NCBI GenBank assembly: GCA_025765595.1
Contig: JAIVFH010000021.1
Coordinates: 62,001 to 126,000, forward strand
Origin: Obelidium mucronatum
Taxonomy: Eukaryota; Chytridiomycota; Chytridiomycetes; Chytridiales; Chytriomycetaceae
Reading direction: 5' to 3'
Length of the DNA: 64,000 nt
Shown: positions 34,707 through 44,574 of the stretch, one piece after another
How the letters are laid out: each line of letters opens with the position of its first letter
Position numbering within the stretch: the stretch's first letter is position 1
Made by a program: the position numbers and the translations under genes
Notes under the pieces: generated by a model
Told to the model about the DNA's origin: nothing
Seen by the model: the letters and a program-made list of their open reading frames with translations, nothing else
Databases searched by the model: none

Positions 34707-35414
34707 ATGATCTTCTCAGCAAAAGCAGCTACCTTAGTAAACGGTGGATTCATGGAACTTGACGAAGAGTTTGATGATGTGGAAGTGATTGAGCTCTCCC
34801 CACCTCAACAACTCAGCCAATCACTACCATTCCGCCTCAGCATAAGCAACACCAGCGCACCATCAATCAAACGGCCTTCAATCATTGACAAGTCTTCCTC
34901 ATTCACATCCCAAGTCCGCTTCAGCCCGCTCTCCACCCATTCAGATCTGAAACTCATTGCTCAAACCCTCATGGCTCTTTTGAAAAGCTTACCTTTGGAT
35001 CCTTGGGACTATGCGGATTTAGTTACGGATATCGATACTGCTGTGCATTTACATTCTGGGAAGGATGCGTATTGGGCTCGAGACGTCCTCATGATTGGTG
35101 TGAGTCTATCGAAAGCTGCATTATTGAGTCTGAAACAGGAACGGATATCACGGGGATTGAACAACAAAATATCAACGGAGAATGGTGCGGGTGGGAATCC
35201 TAAGGGTTCATCTTTGGAAACGCAACAACGAATGAAGGATACAATGGATTTCTTTCGAGTGATTTTGAAAGTCGGAGAGGAATCTTGCTATCGAGCGCGG
35301 AAATTGATCAAGACTCTGCAGGGGGGTTGGTATGTGTATGGGGTTTCTATGGAGGAGTTGGCGGAGAAAGTGTGTGTTGAGGATCGGTGGTGGAAAAAGA
35401 TTCAAGGAAAGTGA
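34707..35414 (+). CDS. Unknown protein, 235 residues
   Basis: I do not recognise it. After an acidic N terminus (ELDEEFDDVEVIEL) and a Ser/Pro-rich stretch comes a helical region. It contains LIAQTLMALLKSLPLDPWDYADLVTDIDTAVHLHSGKDAYW, written here only to mark the Trp/Asp-rich segment at ~95-125 in two parts, and a C-terminal RKLIKTLQGGWYVYGVSMEE. There is no signal or membrane segment. A short ATG-initiated frame immediately upstream (34627-34710, MNQIATLQIECDD) overlaps the start and may be the true N terminus if a base is wrong there. Confidence 0.45.
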   Translation: MIFSAKAATLVNGGFMELDEEFDDVEVIELSPPQQLSQSLPFRLSISNTSAPSIKRPSIIDKSSSFTSQVRFSPLSTHSDLKLIAQTLMALLKSLPLDPWDYADLVTDIDTAVHLHSGKDAYWARDVLMIGVSLSKAALLSLKQERISRGLNNKISTENGAGGNPKGSSLETQQRMKDTMDFFRVILKVGEESCYRARKLIKTLQGGWYVYGVSMEELAEKVCVEDRWWKKIQGK

Positions 35415-35597
35415 ATAACGCGAGACGAAAACAACCATCTGCATGTCGTATTGTATTAATTGTTATAGAGTTTGCTTCTATGGTCAATTTGTCTTAAATA
35501 ATAAAGAAACTATGGCCAAGGAATATTCTTAATTGCCTGCATCTTTCTGATTATGAACTTATTATTACAGGTTAATCAAATATATAATGCCTTGCTT

Positions 35598-35598
<1 letters not shown>

Positions 35599-35634
<36 letters not shown>
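35599..35634 (+). repeat. Poly(A) tract of 36 bases
   Basis: An uninterrupted run of A ending one base before the WBP11 start codon, so it forms the 5' leader or core promoter. Comparable tracts occur in the ACSF3 gene (poly-T at about 48768-48801, on the minus-strand gene) and in a chromate-transporter intron (61219-61258). Confidence 0.95.
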
Positions 35635-35635
<1 letters not shown>

Positions 35636-35636
<1 letters not shown>

Positions 35637-37272
35637 TGGCAAAAAAAGGGAAAGAGCTGAATCCTGCCGATGTAATGACAGCCACGCCACTGTACGGTCC
35701 ACGTAACTTAATGAATGCATTTAATACAGGCTCATCGCAAGAAACTGCGGAAACAGGAGCTTAAGAAGGTGTTGTTTTTACTGTTCAAAACAAATCCTTT
35801 TAACTGAACACGCTGTCTCATCAGAACAAAGACGACAAGAAGAAAAAAGAACAAATCCAAGCAACTCATAGAGAAGCTTTGAGACTCGTTGAAGAACTTC
35901 AGCTTTTGAATCGTTTGGGTTCGTTTGGATGTATTTTAACAACTGCGGCCAACTTTGACTGAGCTCACTCTCTTTGTATGTAGAAAAGGAAGGAACTTTG
36001 GACAAGGCAAATCGAACGAAAAAAGAAAAAGTTGTCTTGAGGCTCGATGAGATCAACGAAGCGCGACGGGTTTGGTGGCCGTTTGCTTGGGGAAAATAGC
36101 TGACGGGAACTATCTTATTAGAGTGCTGGATTACCGGCTGTTACCATATCCACTGCTCCAAAGGCAAAGGCGAAAGTAGATGAAGAAGAGAGCAAGTGGT
36201 ACCATCCAACGTTCAATCCTCACGGACCAAAGAAACCGAAAGGATACAAACCGCCATCGCAGGACAAAGATTCAGACGATTCTGATGACTCTAGTAATAG
36301 TGACTCTGATTCTGATTCTGATTCCGAAACTGGAGATAAAGTCGATAACCACCAACTGGACCTCAGCAATTTACCACTTCCTGAAGGAGATGCACCGATG
36401 GAATCTCAATTCTATCATAACTTGGATTTGCCGGAAATTCGTTTGGATCAACCAAAGAAAGCTATACAACCTCCTCCACAGATTCCCTCGAAGACAGTTC
36501 CTTCAGCGCCCGTGGCATATCCATTCAGTGTACCGCCACCGCCATTTCCATTTCCTCCTGGAATGCCCCCACCCATCATGCCTGGAATGGCCATGCCTGG
36601 AATGCCTCCTCCCCCTATCATGCCAGGAATGCCACCACCGCCAGGAATATTCCCGCCCCATATGTTTCCTCCATTTCCACCACCACCTGGACTTCCCATG
36701 GTTCCTCCACCTCTTCGATACCAGCCTGGAGTTCCATTTGTCGACCCAAGTTCACTTCCTCAGCATCACCACTACCCGCCACCCCAACACCAATACCGCC
36801 ATCAACACGAAGCCGCACCCCAAATTCATGCCTTCAATGTCCGACAGGAAGTTTCAAATCAATTTCAGCCACCGCCAGCTCTTTCCGAACACCCTGCAAA
36901 AGAACCTTCGGCTCCATCTGGTCCCGTCGTGATTAGCGCGGAACCGAAAATGAGAGATCTGAAGAAGGAGCTGACGCAATTTGTTCCGCCGAGTCTGTTA
37001 AAGAAACGGAAGGGTGGCGTTTCGACGTCTAATGGTGCCTGTTGGAGGTGGAAGTGGTGGTGGTGGTGGTGGTTCTAATGCTGTTCGTAGCGGGTCTAGT
37101 TTTGGAAAGTTTGTTGTTGACGCAGCTCCGGACTGTGGGCGACGAAATGGCGTCAGACCGGTCAACGATTCCTAAACCCAATCAAGCACATGCTGAAACG
37201 CCAAGTAAAGCGCAATCAGCCTCAAATGACGATGAGTACGATGCTTTTATGAAGGAAATTGGAGAACAATAA
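35636..37272 (+). CDS. WBP11: WBP11-like splicing protein
   Basis: Nuclear Pro-rich protein that binds WW/SH3 domains and PP1 and acts in pre-mRNA splicing. The start at 35636 gives MAKKGKELNPAD, then through introns AHRKKLRKQELKK and the basic coiled region (EALRLVEELQLL, LDEINEARR). An acidic Ser/Asp tract (DSDDSDDSSNSDSDSDSDSE) is followed by a long Pro/Gly/Met tract (PPGMPPPIMPGMAMPGM). The conserved C terminus is MRDLKKELTQFVPPSLLKKRKGG, and it ends DDEYDAFMKEIGEQ. Two single-base insertions, near 37035 (AATGGTG) and 37125 (GCTCCGGAC), separate the last two conserved blocks. Confidence 0.85.
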
Positions 37273-37300
37273 ACGGGCAGCGACAAGCCGACTGTAATTT

Positions 37301-38125
37301 TTATGCTTCATTCGATACATCATCCTTCCTCGGGCGATAAAGTGAATAGATTCCCACCAATACTCCCACTCCGGTGATCCCCAATGCAACAATCGTGGTC
37401 TTTGGGTATTGCCCATAAAACCGAATTAGATATGGTGACACTTTGCCAACGTAATAACTGACACCGCCAACAATTGCATATTTCAATGCGCTTTTAGACA
37501 TTCGAAAGGCTTTGAATGTTGTTAACGCCGTGATTGGAATAAGGACCCGAGCTGTCCATGGATACTTTTGAGATATCTTGGCCAATGGAGGAACTATATG
37601 GGAAAGAATACGAAACGGAAGTAGAATCACACGTAGATACAACGACTTTGTTCCATATTGAGTGTTTTGGACTTTCGAGTCCTGTGCTGAAACGGTGTCG
37701 ATTTCAGGTATTCGTGACGTTGACTCATCGGAAGCAATTGGAGGGAGAGAGACTTTGTTCTTAAAGGTGAATCGACCGCCAATATCTTTCAGGATGGATA
37801 ATGGTCTCGTCGTTGATGAGCTTTTTCCGAGTTTGAGGTCCAAGTTGCCAACAGATGATGCCTGAGATTGTCTTGCAGTGTTGTGAGGTTGAGAGGAATT
37901 GGCGGTCTTGTCATTGTTGAGTTTCTTGGTACTCTTAGAAGTGAGCCTATTATATATCGCTGGCAGACCAGATATCTTGACAAGCGATTGGAGTCGAGGA
38001 AAGTTGAGCGATTTTAAAGATTGCCGAAGTTTTGCGTGGTTGGATTGGATCAACGGTTTGAGCTTGGAAAGAACTGAAGCGGGACGATGCATTTTTGACC
38101 AACGTGGCAGAATTGAAATCAACAC
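37301..38125 (-). CDS. Unknown membrane protein, possibly mitochondrial
   Basis: Up to 274 residues; the start could be 38125 or the Met at 38092. The N-terminal ~70 residues are basic and rich in Leu/Ser/Lys without acidic residues, like a mitochondrial targeting sequence. A low-complexity middle follows. The last ~110 residues hold three hydrophobic segments (ARVLIPITALTTFKAF, YAIVGGVSYYVGKV, TTIVALGITGVGVLVGIYSL) and a basic end. No family recognised. It converges on WBP11 with about 30 bases between stops. Confidence 0.5.
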   Translation of the reverse strand: MLISILPRWSKMHRPASVLSKLKPLIQSNHAKLRQSLKSLNFPRLQSLVKISGLPAIYNRLTSKSTKKLNNDKTANSSQPHNTARQSQASSVGNLDLKLGKSSSTTRPLSILKDIGGRFTFKNKVSLPPIASDESTSRIPEIDTVSAQDSKVQNTQYGTKSLYLRVILLPFRILSHIVPPLAKISQKYPWTARVLIPITALTTFKAFRMSKSALKYAIVGGVSYYVGKVSPYLIRFYGQYPKTTIVALGITGVGVLVGIYSLYRPRKDDVSNEA

Positions 38126-38229
38126 TTTGTTGCATCAAAAGGATCCAAATTCTTCGGACACTTCAATATTTACTATTAAATAACTAACAAATAGGCTCGA
38201 TTTCAAGATCCGTATCATCGCTTCGGACC

Positions 38230-38991
38230 AATCAAATCACCAAAATAGAAAGTGGCTCCAACACAATTATTGGGAACCAAACCAACTGAACACTTTGGGC
38301 ATTTTCGGGAGGTGTCGGGGCCTCTTCAAACTGAAACAAGTCTACTATTTGACCAAAAACAGAAGAATCCAGCAAATAGGAATTCAGGAAGAATTGAGAG
38401 TGTGTAAAAGTAAAGCTCGTTGTTGCCGAAAATATTGTGACTGGGAAACGTGTCAATAATTTGGTCTGTTCTTGGCATTAATGCAACATAGACATGGTTT
38501 CAAAGGTTTTGTCTTACATAAATACTTAAGCAAAAGAAGCAAGCTTTGGATCAGGCATACTGTAAGCATCTAACAAGGCAAATTTGTGAACAAGAACGCG
38601 ATTCAATATGTACAAAAAAACCGTCATTTAACTGTTTCCAACCCTGGTCCCTCCAACGATCGTGCGTAGAAATGCTAATTCTAACAGACATAAACCGACA
38701 GGAATAACATTGAGCGCTAATAGCGCCGTTATCCCAAGTTTTTCAACCAACTGAATCCAAAGACCACCACTTCCTTCCATCAACTTATTTCCCAAACCTG
38801 AAACAATCAACAGTACGACACTCCACAGCAAAACCCAATCAAGAATCCTTTGAGTACGGTCCAAGAATGCGTGTCGCTCCCAACGGGATTCCCACCATTC
38901 CAACAGAAACCGCCTTCGTTGCACACAGGTCACCCACTCAATTTTTGGAAACAGCAAAAAACTAAAAACCGAGTTTTTGGTAACACATCTA
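38230..38991 (-). pseudogene. 3' part of a multi-pass membrane protein gene split by a retrotransposon
   Basis: From the insertion site the frame continues without interruption from the 5' part: CVTKNSVFSFLLFPKIEWVTC, then RTQRILDWVLLWSVVLLIVSGL and LGITALLALNVIPVGLCLLEL (two helices), to a stop at 38628. A further exon near 38326-38450 (NELYFYTLSILPEFLFAGFF) probably encodes the last helix, but its splice sites are not settled. The family is uncertain; the 6-7 helix layout is vaguely like RTA1-type fungal proteins. Confidence 0.65.
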
Positions 38992-39189
38992 TGTTATTTT
39001 CCTTTATGCGTGATTAAATAAACAGAGTTAGATCGGCAATAAAGTCTAAGCGACGGCTTATGTGACTTAGTGGGAACGTGGGCGTTGAGTTCTAGAAGAA
39101 CGCGTGATTTCTCCAAAGAATCTCTCCTTTATTATTGAACACACATTGGTAATGCAATAAATACGATAAGCGGCTATCATATTATAACA
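38992..39189 (-). repeat. 3' LTR of the copia element
   Basis: 198 bp, begins TG and ends CA. It differs from the other LTR only at about position 87 (GAACG versus GAACA). Confidence 0.97.
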
Positions 39190-39198
39190 CTTCCCCTG
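39190..39198 (-). promoter_or_regulatory. Polypurine tract of the copia element
   Basis: CAGGGGAAG on the minus strand immediately upstream of the 3' LTR, where plus-strand DNA synthesis is expected to be primed. Confidence 0.75.
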
Positions 39199-39276
39199 TT
39201 CAATAATTCGTTGTTGGTAATCTTTACAATTAAAGCCGTCAGATTACAACATACCCAATAAAAACCGATTAGATAA

Positions 39277-42200
39277 TTAACAACCATCTAATTTATCTTC
39301 CGTTGTTTCGCCGCGGATAACCCGAAGGTATTGCATTCCGCCGTTGCGACGATGTTGTACAAATAACACTTTAACAAGCGCTTTTGTCAACATATCCGAT
39401 TGGTTGCGTTTACCCGGAATATGGGAACAGTCAAGGATTTTCTCCGAATAAAATTCCATAACTTTCCAATATCTACGATCCATCCATTTCGAAGCTTCAG
39501 TGTGTTTGTTCTCACGAACGCGTTTCACAAAAGCCTCATTGTCACTAAACATTGACAATGGTTTCACAATATCAATCTTCAAATCCTCGCAAAGATTCAA
39601 GAGGTAAGGTACTTCGAGAGAACCTTCGTAGAATGCGACATGTTCAGCGGCCGTTTGGTCTGCGGTGACCAACTTTTGCTTATTGGAGCGCCAAGAAATA
39701 GGCGACTTCCCCATAAACTTAAACAACCATCCAGTTTGAGCTTTCGCACTTTCTCTGTCAGGTTCCGATGCATCCGTTAAACCGATTATATAAATCTGCT
39801 TAGGAATAGGATTCGGGGCGCGATAATAAATTATCCCCATATCGTACGAGTGCTTCAAATATCTTAAGACGCGTTTTGCACCATCCCAATGGCGGGCGGT
39901 AGGATTTCCAAGACCGCGAGCCCACAGACTAACACTAACAGAAATATCAAATCGAGCGATATTGCATGGATACATTAAACTTCCGATTAACGAATTATAA
40001 TCGAACTTCGTCAAATCCAAAGATTCTTCGTCGTCCCTCTTAGGTTTGTAATTCGCTTTGACTTCCATCGGGGTTTGAGTCCCATTACACGCTTCCATCC
40101 TGAATCGACGTAAGACGCGTTGAACATATTTTGACTGATGAAGAAACGAATAGCTTCGATCAGACGCGTATTCAATTTCAAGACCCAGGTGATATTCACA
40201 GCGGCCTTGGTACACAATGTCAACTTTCGCTTTCAAAGACGCAATAACCGAATCGATAATTGAATTGTGACAGCAAATCAATAAATCGTCAACATAGAAC
40301 GCTATCCAAATCCAGTATCCGTTTGCGTATTTCTGAAATAAACATGGATCCGCATAACTTGCAGTATAACCGAGAGATTTCAAGATATCACATAATTTCT
40401 GATACCACAATAATCCCGCTTGTTTCAAACCGTAAAGACCTTTCAATAAAAGCCAGATGACATTTTTCTTCGGATAGCACGCGGGCGGTCTGACGTAAAC
40501 AGTAACATCAAGCACCCCATTCAAGTAAGCACCAACCGCGTCAGCAAGGAACATTCCAATTCCCAACCAAGTGCTCATTGCAATCAGAAATCTCAACGTT
40601 GTAGTCTTGATAACTGGCGAATACGTGTTGACAAAATTCACTCCGTAAGTCTGATAATCGCCTCGAGCAACAATTCGAGCTTTATATTTCAAGACTTTGT
40701 CCGGCGGTAGATCCTTATGGTTCTTTACAGCATAGACTTCCATCGTTGGAATAATCTCCGCACCTTCAGGAACTTCGGACTCAGGAATCTCGCGGTAAGT
40801 ATTATGATTTTCGAGATTCTTCAATTCTGCTTCTTCGGCAGCTAACCATTCCTTGATATTTTGAGTTCTTCGAATATCTGCGTGGCGCGTTGGAATAGTA
40901 CCGTCCCAATCCATACCAATAGAAGTTTCCTTAATAGAAACCGCATTCATTGAATATACCAAAGTTTCCGGAACAGGAAATATAGGTAAAACACTTAGCG
41001 ATTGCGTCAACATCGCGCGACTACCAACTTCATCGATAGTATCTTCAAAATCCGAAGATGAATCTTCATCCTCTTCATCCGAATCCGAATCACTTTCAAC
41101 AATTTTCGCTCGTTTGCTGCGCATAGAGCGTGTTTGACGTGTTGTTGATTTTCCAGTGGTACTTTCCTCCCCCTGAACCAAAGGATCTACAATACCATCC
41201 GTTTTATCAAGAGAATTGCGTTTTCTCAGACTAATAATTTCAGAAACTGCATTATCGAGTTCTGAATTAAAGTCCCGTTCTTCATCTGCAGACATAATTT
41301 GAGAATCCTCCGGAAACTCACGCATTGACGATTGAGAATCAGTAGCATCTACTGAAATCAATTGCGGAAATACCGTTTCATGAAAAGAGCAATCTTGGAA
41401 TCGATGATAACTCAAAGACCCATGACTATCAATACACCGAATAATCGAAGGTGAGTGTGGTCCAACATACGTTTTAGTAGCTACATCCGAGGACAACTCT
41501 CCTTTACTGCCTTTCCTATAGATTGGTACCGAAACTTTGCACCCAAAAACACGAAAGTGCTGAATCTCCGGTTTACACGAAAAATATCGCATAAAAGGTG
41601 ACTCCAAATTATTATGACCATTTGGCCACAAATTCCGTAAATCATTAGCCGAAATTGATGAATATCCCCAGATATTCTTCGCAAATTGACCGTGAACGTG
41701 AATAGTACGCGCAATAGACTTGACGTGACCAATAGTACGCTCAGCAACAGCATCCATATGTGGATAATCCACCACTATGGTTTCGACCGTAATACCGCGA
41801 ACGTCGCAATGATTCGTGAAAATTGCGCTTGTTGCAATTTCGCCATTATCGATGCGAATAAACCGAAGTTGACGTTGAGTGGTTACTTCAATAAGCGCCA
41901 TTACCACTAACAATTCCGCCAAGGCATCAGATTTCTTGTTCAATAATCGGAGGAATGAATAGCGAGAAAAATCATCCACGACTATCAAGAAATAATAATA
42001 CATGTGTGAATTATAATAAAATCCAGTGTTGAATTTTCCGGTAATATCCACATGAATCATTTCACCCGGACCAAGAGCTTTAATCGCAATCCATCGAGAT
42101 TCGGATCCGACTTTAGCGCGTTTAAATTTCCCCGCCTCACAAGATTCACATTGATAAATATCTGGAATCGCGATAGATTTAAATTGATTTGAATTTATCG

Positions 42201-42332
42201 AATGTGAGTGAATCAACTTGCGAAGATACATAGCGTTGGGATGACCAAATCTTTGATGAATAATATCTGAAGAAGCCGGTGACTTTTCGAAATATTCGCG
42301 AATAAACGATGAACTATCTTGAATTGAAGTTC
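39277..42332 (-). CDS. copia integrase, reverse transcriptase and RNase H
   Basis: A continuous frame of about 1,000 codons. Its first ATG is at 42231, but homology begins upstream (SIQDSSSFIREYFEK), so it is entered by frameshift. Zinc-binding HHCC: HQRFGHPNAMYLRKLIH and CESCEAGK. Integrase catalytic D, D, E: HVDITG, IRIDNGE, AVAERTIG. Reverse transcriptase: KARIVARGDYQ, ADAVGAYLNG, the YVDDLLI active site. RNase H: LTDASEPD, ADQTAAEHVAF and FSDNEAF. Acidic linker SDSDSDEEDEDSSSD. All catalytic residues are present. Confidence 0.93.
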
Positions 42333-42339
42333 CTTTAAA
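42333..42339 (-). promoter_or_regulatory. Candidate -1 frameshift heptamer T TTA AAG
   Basis: Reading on the minus strand, the protease frame passes GGT TTA AAG. The heptamer TTTAAAG is exactly in the X-XXY-YYZ phase needed for -1 slippage. The -1 frame from this point is open through the integrase. Confidence 0.6.
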
Positions 42340-42692
42340 CCGTTTGGACCTTGGACAGCCGTGAATAAAGTTTTCTTTGTTTGATTATCAGAGAAAACAG
42401 CGCGAGAGCCTTCTTGATCGATAGAACACTTCCATGATGGTCGCCCAGCCAATAGATCCAAGTCCGAAAATAACGTAACGTAACACGACTTCGAATAAAT
42501 CGCATCAGGTATGGTCACAATCTGACCATTGATGTCAAAGTGAACAACACCTTGCTGCGTACCAACAATCGAGTTATTGTCAGCAAGACCGATCGGAGTC
42601 TTGATCTCGACAAAACTCTCGAACCAACTAGAATCTGGGATCAGAGTCTTGTTGCAACCGGGGTCAAAATAACCCTTATACGTTTTTGACAT
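42333..42692 (-). CDS. copia aspartic protease region
   Basis: Begins at ATG 42692 (MSKTYKGYFDPGCNKTLIPD). The active-site motif is D-P-G rather than the usual D-S/T-G, followed by GLADNNSIVGTQQG and DLDLLAGRPSW, which fit a copia protease. It is in the same frame as gag, but a stop and ~140 AT-rich bases separate them. Without frameshifting it ends at 42213. Confidence 0.75.
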
Positions 42693-42833
42693 TGAGAGAT
42701 CAACGGCAAATCACTTATTATTTAAAATAAAATAAAACAAATTCATCTGCGTAAGATAAATTCCGAAAATAACGATCAATTATTAAATAAATAAAAGAAA
42801 TAGAATCAAGAAAATAGAAGCGAATTTTCAGAT

Positions 42834-44000
42834 TCAACCGTTCAATAAACCAGAAGATGGAACCCATCCAACGTGTTTTAAACCACCGCTTGCGATAGCA
42901 GCGTTACTAATCACAGGAGCGTTCGAAGAATCAATTTGATTCATAGAACTCGTTTTCTTTTCGCCCTTTTCAGGACAAGCCGTGCGACGATGCTCTGAAG
43001 AACCACAGTTCCAGCAAGATTCGCAACTCCAAGTCGTCTTATGATACCCCGGACACTTTGGACATTTCGGTAATTTTCCAGAATAAGTCCTTTTCGCGTT
43101 TCCGTTGTTTCCGCCCTTTTGGTTTGTTGCAGGGCGTTTTCCATTTCCATTGATGGTCACTTGTGCTAACTTACCACCAGGAGCATTTCGACCAAGAGCT
43201 TGACGATAACCATCCCAAAGATTAATCATCGCCTTTTCAAGATCTTCGATCGTTTTGTATTCGGTACAGCTGAGACTCATCACCGCTTGCGCAAAACGAT
43301 GATCCAGCTTTAATCGAACTTCCCGCTGCGCTTCAAAGCCTTCGTGAATTTTCAAGCCTTGCGCAGTACAAGCGTCTTCCGTTTCGCGTACAAGCTTCAA
43401 ATAGTCTGGAATCGATTGATTCATGCGAATAGACAAAGTCTTGTAATCGTCAGCCGCTGAAGTATCGAGCTTTCGATTCTTCGGATCCTTGGTACGTTTC
43501 AACTCTGCCCATAAAGTAGCAGGTGTGTTGAAGTTCGCGTAGGCAGCCTGCATCCGCTTTGACATGCCCCCGTTGATCGCTTTCAAAGTCTCCTTGACAT
43601 CGTCAGCGTCCTGCTTTTCGCGTTTCTGTTCAATTTGCCAGAGTTTCTCCAATTGTTCGAACTCTTCGAAAGAAACTTCAGCAGCCGTTTTTGCCGTTCC
43701 AGTTGTCATTGTTGTTCCAGAAGCCGAAGCGGTCGAAGCAGCAGAACTGGATCCAACACCCGTTCCAAGACTGATATCGATTACCTCAGTAAGTCGTTTC
43801 ATCTTGTTCAACCAAGTGTTTGGTGGCGTTGGTCGTTGATAAACATTGATGTAAGGTTTGAAATCAACTTCCAAAGTCCTCGCATTTTGAGAACCGATTT
43901 CCGTAAGCGTAAGCTTCTGCCAGACTGGGTAATTTGATTCATTGAGAATCACTCGTTTAGAATCGGTCGCGTTTGATTCTTCCCCCTTGTTGCCGGCCAT
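42834..44000 (-). CDS. copia gag polyprotein
   Basis: 388 residues starting MAGNKGEESNATDSK, ending at 42834. A helical capsid-like region (LNESNYPVWQKLTL; YAYANF-like AAYANFNTPATLW; SIPDYLKLVRETEDA) is followed by a basic segment. Two Cys/His modules follow: CPKCPGYHKTTWSC (atypical spacing) and the canonical zinc knuckle CWNCGSSEHRRTAC (C-x2-C-x4-H-x4-C). These package RNA into particles. Confidence 0.9.
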   Translation of the reverse strand: MAGNKGEESNATDSKRVILNESNYPVWQKLTLTEIGSQNARTLEVDFKPYINVYQRPTPPNTWLNKMKRLTEVIDISLGTGVGSSSAASTASASGTTMTTGTAKTAAEVSFEEFEQLEKLWQIEQKREKQDADDVKETLKAINGGMSKRMQAAYANFNTPATLWAELKRTKDPKNRKLDTSAADDYKTLSIRMNQSIPDYLKLVRETEDACTAQGLKIHEGFEAQREVRLKLDHRFAQAVMSLSCTEYKTIEDLEKAMINLWDGYRQALGRNAPGGKLAQVTINGNGKRPATNQKGGNNGNAKRTYSGKLPKCPKCPGYHKTTWSCESCWNCGSSEHRRTACPEKGEKKTSSMNQIDSSNAPVISNAAIASGGLKHVGWVPSSGLLNG

Positions 44001-44048
44001 TTCCGTGTTTCTTTGTTCCCTTTCACAATCACCAAAGACAATGCCCTT

Positions 44049-44059
44049 GGGCTCATAAC
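44049..44059 (-). promoter_or_regulatory. Primer-binding site (internal initiator-tRNA match)
   Basis: On the minus strand, one base after the 5' LTR, GTTATGAGCCC is complementary to the anticodon-loop region of eukaryotic initiator Met-tRNA (GGGCUCAUAAC), not to the tRNA 3' end. Half-tRNA priming of this kind is known from Drosophila copia. Confidence 0.75.
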
Positions 44060-44060
44060 T

Positions 44061-44258
44061 TGTTATTTTCCTTTATGCGTGATTAAATAAACAGAGTTAG
44101 ATCGGCAATAAAGTCTAAGCGACGGCTTATGTGACTTAGTGGGAACATGGGCGTTGAGTTCTAGAAGAACGCGTGATTTCTCCAAAGAATCTCTCCTTTA
44201 TTATTGAACACACATTGGTAATGCAATAAATACGATAAGCGGCTATCATATTATAACA
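44061..44258 (-). repeat. 5' LTR of the copia element
   Basis: 198 bp, TG...CA, one mismatch to the 3' LTR. It drives element transcription toward lower coordinates. Confidence 0.97.
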
Positions 44259-44263
44259 ATCTA

Positions 44264-44547
44264 CTCAAAGGCGCTCCCCCTATTGACAAGAGAACGCGTG
44301 TGGCTGCCACAAACGGGATGCTGTCTCCCAGAGTTGATGGAAACACACTTGCAAGGGTGCGAAGAAGAAATCCCAAGCATCTTACAGATGCCCAGAACAG
44401 CATGAGCTTAATTGTGCGCCGTACGTGGATGGTGTGGGGATTGATTTTGTAGGAGAATGCAAAAAGAATCGCGCACTGAATCGAAAGCACTAACGAAAAG
44501 AGGGGAAGAAGCAGTGAATTCCAGCCTTCTTCTTCGATTGCTGTCAT
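44264..44547 (-). pseudogene. 5' part of the split multi-pass membrane protein gene
   Basis: Start at 44547: MTAIEEEGWNSLLLPLFSLVL then two or three helices (SLVLSIQCAILFAFSY, TIKLMLFWASVRCLGFLL, FVAATRVLLSIGG). It ends GGAPLSR at the ATCTA target site. Removing the retrotransposon and one target copy gives SRCVTKNSVFSF with no frame change, so the insertion is in a coding exon. The start lies only 28 bases from a MITE. Confidence 0.75.
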
Positions 44548-44574
44548 TGGTTTAATTGCTTTTAATTGTATTTA

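Larger units (their letters stand above)
38992..44258 (-). mobile_element. Ty1/copia LTR retrotransposon, 5.27 kb, near-intact
   Basis: 198-bp LTRs (38992-39189, 44061-44258) differ at one base. The target-site duplication ATCTA (38987-38991, 44259-44263) is perfect. Internal order on the minus strand: primer-binding site, gag, protease, integrase, reverse transcriptase, RNase H, polypurine tract. Integrase before reverse transcriptase defines the copia group. There are no internal stops except at the gag/protease and protease/integrase boundaries. The near-identical LTRs imply a recent insertion; it lies in a coding exon of a membrane protein gene. Confidence 0.97.

Noticed and set aside
36180..36932. 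250-residue His/Leu-rich frame over WBP11
   Set aside because: Off-frame reading of the Pro/Gly/Met tract; the overlapping frame carries the conserved WBP11 blocks.
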